Part shown: positions 5,582 through 7,106 of the stretch, piece after piece
How positions within the stretch are numbered: position 1 is the stretch's first letter
Layout of the letters: each line of letters opens with the position of its first letter
Source of the DNA: an uncultured Clostridia bacterium
GTDB lineage: Bacteria > Bacillota_I > Bacilli_A > RFN20 > CAG-288
Assembly (NCBI GenBank): GCA_900313465.1
Contig: OMRU01000041.1
Span: 1 to 7,106, forward strand
DNA length: 7,106 nt
Direction of reading: 5' to 3'
Notes under the pieces: model-generated
The model's database searches: none
Told to the model about the DNA's origin: nothing
Seen by the model: the letters and a program-made list of their open reading frames with translations, nothing else
Translations under genes and position numbers: made by a program

Positions 5582-6922
5582 ATGAAACAAACTATTACAC
5601 TTGATGAATTAAATCAATTTGAACAGGACTACAAGTCCAATCTGGATAACGAGATTCTTTCTCGAACCATATTAAAAAACGGCATCAACGCTTCTTCCAT
5701 CAATCAGGAACTCTTAAGAGAATTGAAGAATACCTTCTCTGTTGATGTTGAAGCAGGAAGTGTCACCAACCAGCGTCATTCTGGTCGCTGTTGGATGTTT
5801 GCTGGCTTAAATGTCATCCGTTCTATTTTATTAAAGAAACTCAACGTCAAGAACATCGAACTTTCTCAAGCTTACTTGCAATTCTATGATCGATTAGAAA
5901 AATCCAATTTCTATTTAGAAAGAGCAATTGACTTATCCAAAGAGGATATTTCTTCTCGCTTAAATGTCTTTATGCTTGATAACGGCAATCAGGATGGTGG
6001 ACACTTTGTGATGTTTACCAATCTCGTCAAGAAATATGGTGTTCTCCCCATTGAGGAAATGCCAGATCTGGCAGTCAGTCAAAACACTAGCGAGTTAAAT
6101 TCTCTTTTATCTCACTATCTTGCTCAAGGTGTGATGGAAATCAGAGATAAACATGCTCTAGGAGCAAGTAGAGAAGAACTTCTCAGCATAAAGGAAAACT
6201 ACCTTAAAGAAATTTATAAAATTCTTACTATGTCCTTAGGTGTTCCACCAAAGGAATTCAGCTATGAATATACCACTAAGGATAACACCCATGTTGCCTT
6301 AAAGAAGATGACTCCATTAGAGTTCTATAAGGAATATATCGGCGCTGACTTAGATGATTATATCGCCTTATGTGACGCACCGATATTAGGAAGAGAACTC
6401 TATAAGAAATACACCTGTAAATATGTTGGCAATGTCGAAGGTGGAGATAAGGTTGTTTTCTTCAATGTTCCTCTTCAAGAGATGAAGAAAGCCGCCATCA
6501 ACTCTTTAAAAGGTGGAGATCTGATCTGGTTTGCTGCTGATGTCTCCTCTCAATCCTTAAGACAAGAAGGCTATCTTGCTGATGGTGTACTTAAACGTGC
6601 GGACTTATTCCATCTTGACTATCATATGAACAAAGGTCAAAGAATGACCTATCGAGCAAGTTTCTGTAACCACGCTATGACACTTACTGGTGTCAACTTA
6701 GATGAAAATGAGTTACCAAACCGCTGGAAAGTAGAAAATTCCTGGGGCAAGGAAAACGGACATGATGGTTTCTATGTCATGTCTGACAAGTGGTTTGATG
6801 AATATCTCAATCAGATCTTTGTCCATAAGAAATATGTCTCTAAGGAAGTCTTAGACGCTTATGAAAAAGCCAAGGAAGAAGAAACTCTTCCCTTTGATAC
6901 CATGTGGATCAATATGCAATAG
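5582..6922 (+). CDS. pepC: Aminopeptidase C (bleomycin hydrolase-type C1B cysteine peptidase)
   Basis: This 446-residue protein matches the usual length of PepC, a cytoplasmic papain-fold aminopeptidase that typically forms a hexameric barrel and trims peptides from the N-terminus. The catalytic set is complete: oxyanion Gln64 and nucleophile Cys70 in NQRHSGRCWMFAGLN (63-77), His364 in FCNHAMTLTGV (361-371), and Asn386 in WKVENSWGKENGHDGFYVMS (382-401). NGNQDGGHFVMF (134-145) is another family block. There is no signal peptide. In this family the C-terminal arm reaches into the active site and restricts it to aminopeptidase action. Here the end reads LPFDTMWINMQ, unlike the WDPM-type ending I recall from other PepC proteins. 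The promoter, dyad and Shine-Dalgarno are described separately. A paralogue starts 15 nt downstream, probably co-transcribed. Confidence 0.96.
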   Translation: MKQTITLDELNQFEQDYKSNLDNEILSRTILKNGINASSINQELLRELKNTFSVDVEAGSVTNQRHSGRCWMFAGLNVIRSILLKKLNVKNIELSQAYLQFYDRLEKSNFYLERAIDLSKEDISSRLNVFMLDNGNQDGGHFVMFTNLVKKYGVLPIEEMPDLAVSQNTSELNSLLSHYLAQGVMEIRDKHALGASREELLSIKENYLKEIYKILTMSLGVPPKEFSYEYTTKDNTHVALKKMTPLEFYKEYIGADLDDYIALCDAPILGRELYKKYTCKYVGNVEGGDKVVFFNVPLQEMKKAAINSLKGGDLIWFAADVSSQSLRQEGYLADGVLKRADLFHLDYHMNKGQRMTYRASFCNHAMTLTGVNLDENELPNRWKVENSWGKENGHDGFYVMSDKWFDEYLNQIFVHKKYVSKEVLDAYEKAKEEETLPFDTMWINMQ

Positions 6923-6937
6923 AAAGGATTATAAATT

Positions 6938-7106
6938 ATGAAAGAAAACATCTATTTAACTGAATTATCTTCCTTCAAGGAAGAATATTCCTCTTGTAAC
7001 AAACACAAGATCTTACGTCACGCTTTATCGCTTACTCCTTTAAATCAGGTCGTCAATTCTCTTGATGAATCGCCTAAGCAGGATTTCACTTTCTCAGTCG
7101 ATATTA
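6938..7106 (+). CDS. Second PepC-like C1B peptidase, N-terminal part, cut by the window edge
   Basis: The first 56 codons are visible before the sequence ends. They align without gaps to the first 56 residues of the upstream PepC, with 17 identities by hand count. Shared positions include the L-x-EL-x2-F-x3-Y-x-S pattern near residues 7-19, IL at 25-26 and TFSVD at 51-55. It is therefore a diverged tandem paralogue, not a repeat of the same gene. The KNGI block of the first copy is replaced by LTPL. The catalytic residues lie beyond the edge, so activity cannot be judged. The start is supported by AAAGGA 9 nt upstream and a 15-nt gap from pepC, implying one operon. Confidence 0.8.
   Translation, partial: MKENIYLTELSSFKEEYSSCNKHKILRHALSLTPLNQVVNSLDESPKQDFTFSVDI

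Overview
The window looks like an ordinary chromosomal segment of a low-to-moderate GC Gram-positive anaerobe. Tex, Asp23/Gls24 and PepC point to Firmicutes, and the gene styles fit Erysipelotrichia or a related lineage. That placement is inferred from protein style alone. I see no phage, transposase, CRISPR, tRNA or rRNA, and no clearly undescribed multi-gene system. The most interesting material is in the promoters.

Layout. From the left edge to about 5352 all genes are on the minus strand and read right to left in two blocks. The upstream block is a cysteine desulfurase (4234..5352) overlapping by 11 nt a TtcA-type tRNA thiolase (3249..4244). A 96-nt gap follows. The next block is a small lipoprotein (2715..3152), the transcription/RNA-binding protein Tex (552..2696), an Asp23/Gls24-family protein (203..541) and the start of a membrane protein cut by the window edge (1..201). 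Gaps within this block are 18, 10 and 1 nt, so it is very probably one operon. A 229-nt divergent region (5353..5581) separates these from two plus-strand genes: a complete C1B cysteine aminopeptidase (PepC, 5582..6922) and, 15 nt later, the first 56 codons of a diverged paralogue (6938 to the end).

How the genes fit together. The desulfurase can supply persulfide sulfur to the adjacent PP-loop thiolase, like other dedicated desulfurase/thiolase gene pairs. Tex, the Asp23-like protein, the lipoprotein and the membrane protein combine RNA/transcription maintenance with cell-envelope functions. The tandem aminopeptidases belong to peptide catabolism.

Regulation. Both minus-strand leading genes (desulfurase and lipoprotein) lack a Shine-Dalgarno sequence. 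Each instead has an extended -10 box of the form TGATAYAAT ending only 7-8 nt before the ATG, which predicts leaderless mRNAs. The lipoprotein promoter also has a perfect 8-5-8 palindrome where its -35 box should be. The pepC promoter has a 7-10-7 dyad overlapping its -10 box, and its short leader can fold into a stem ending against a strong Shine-Dalgarno.
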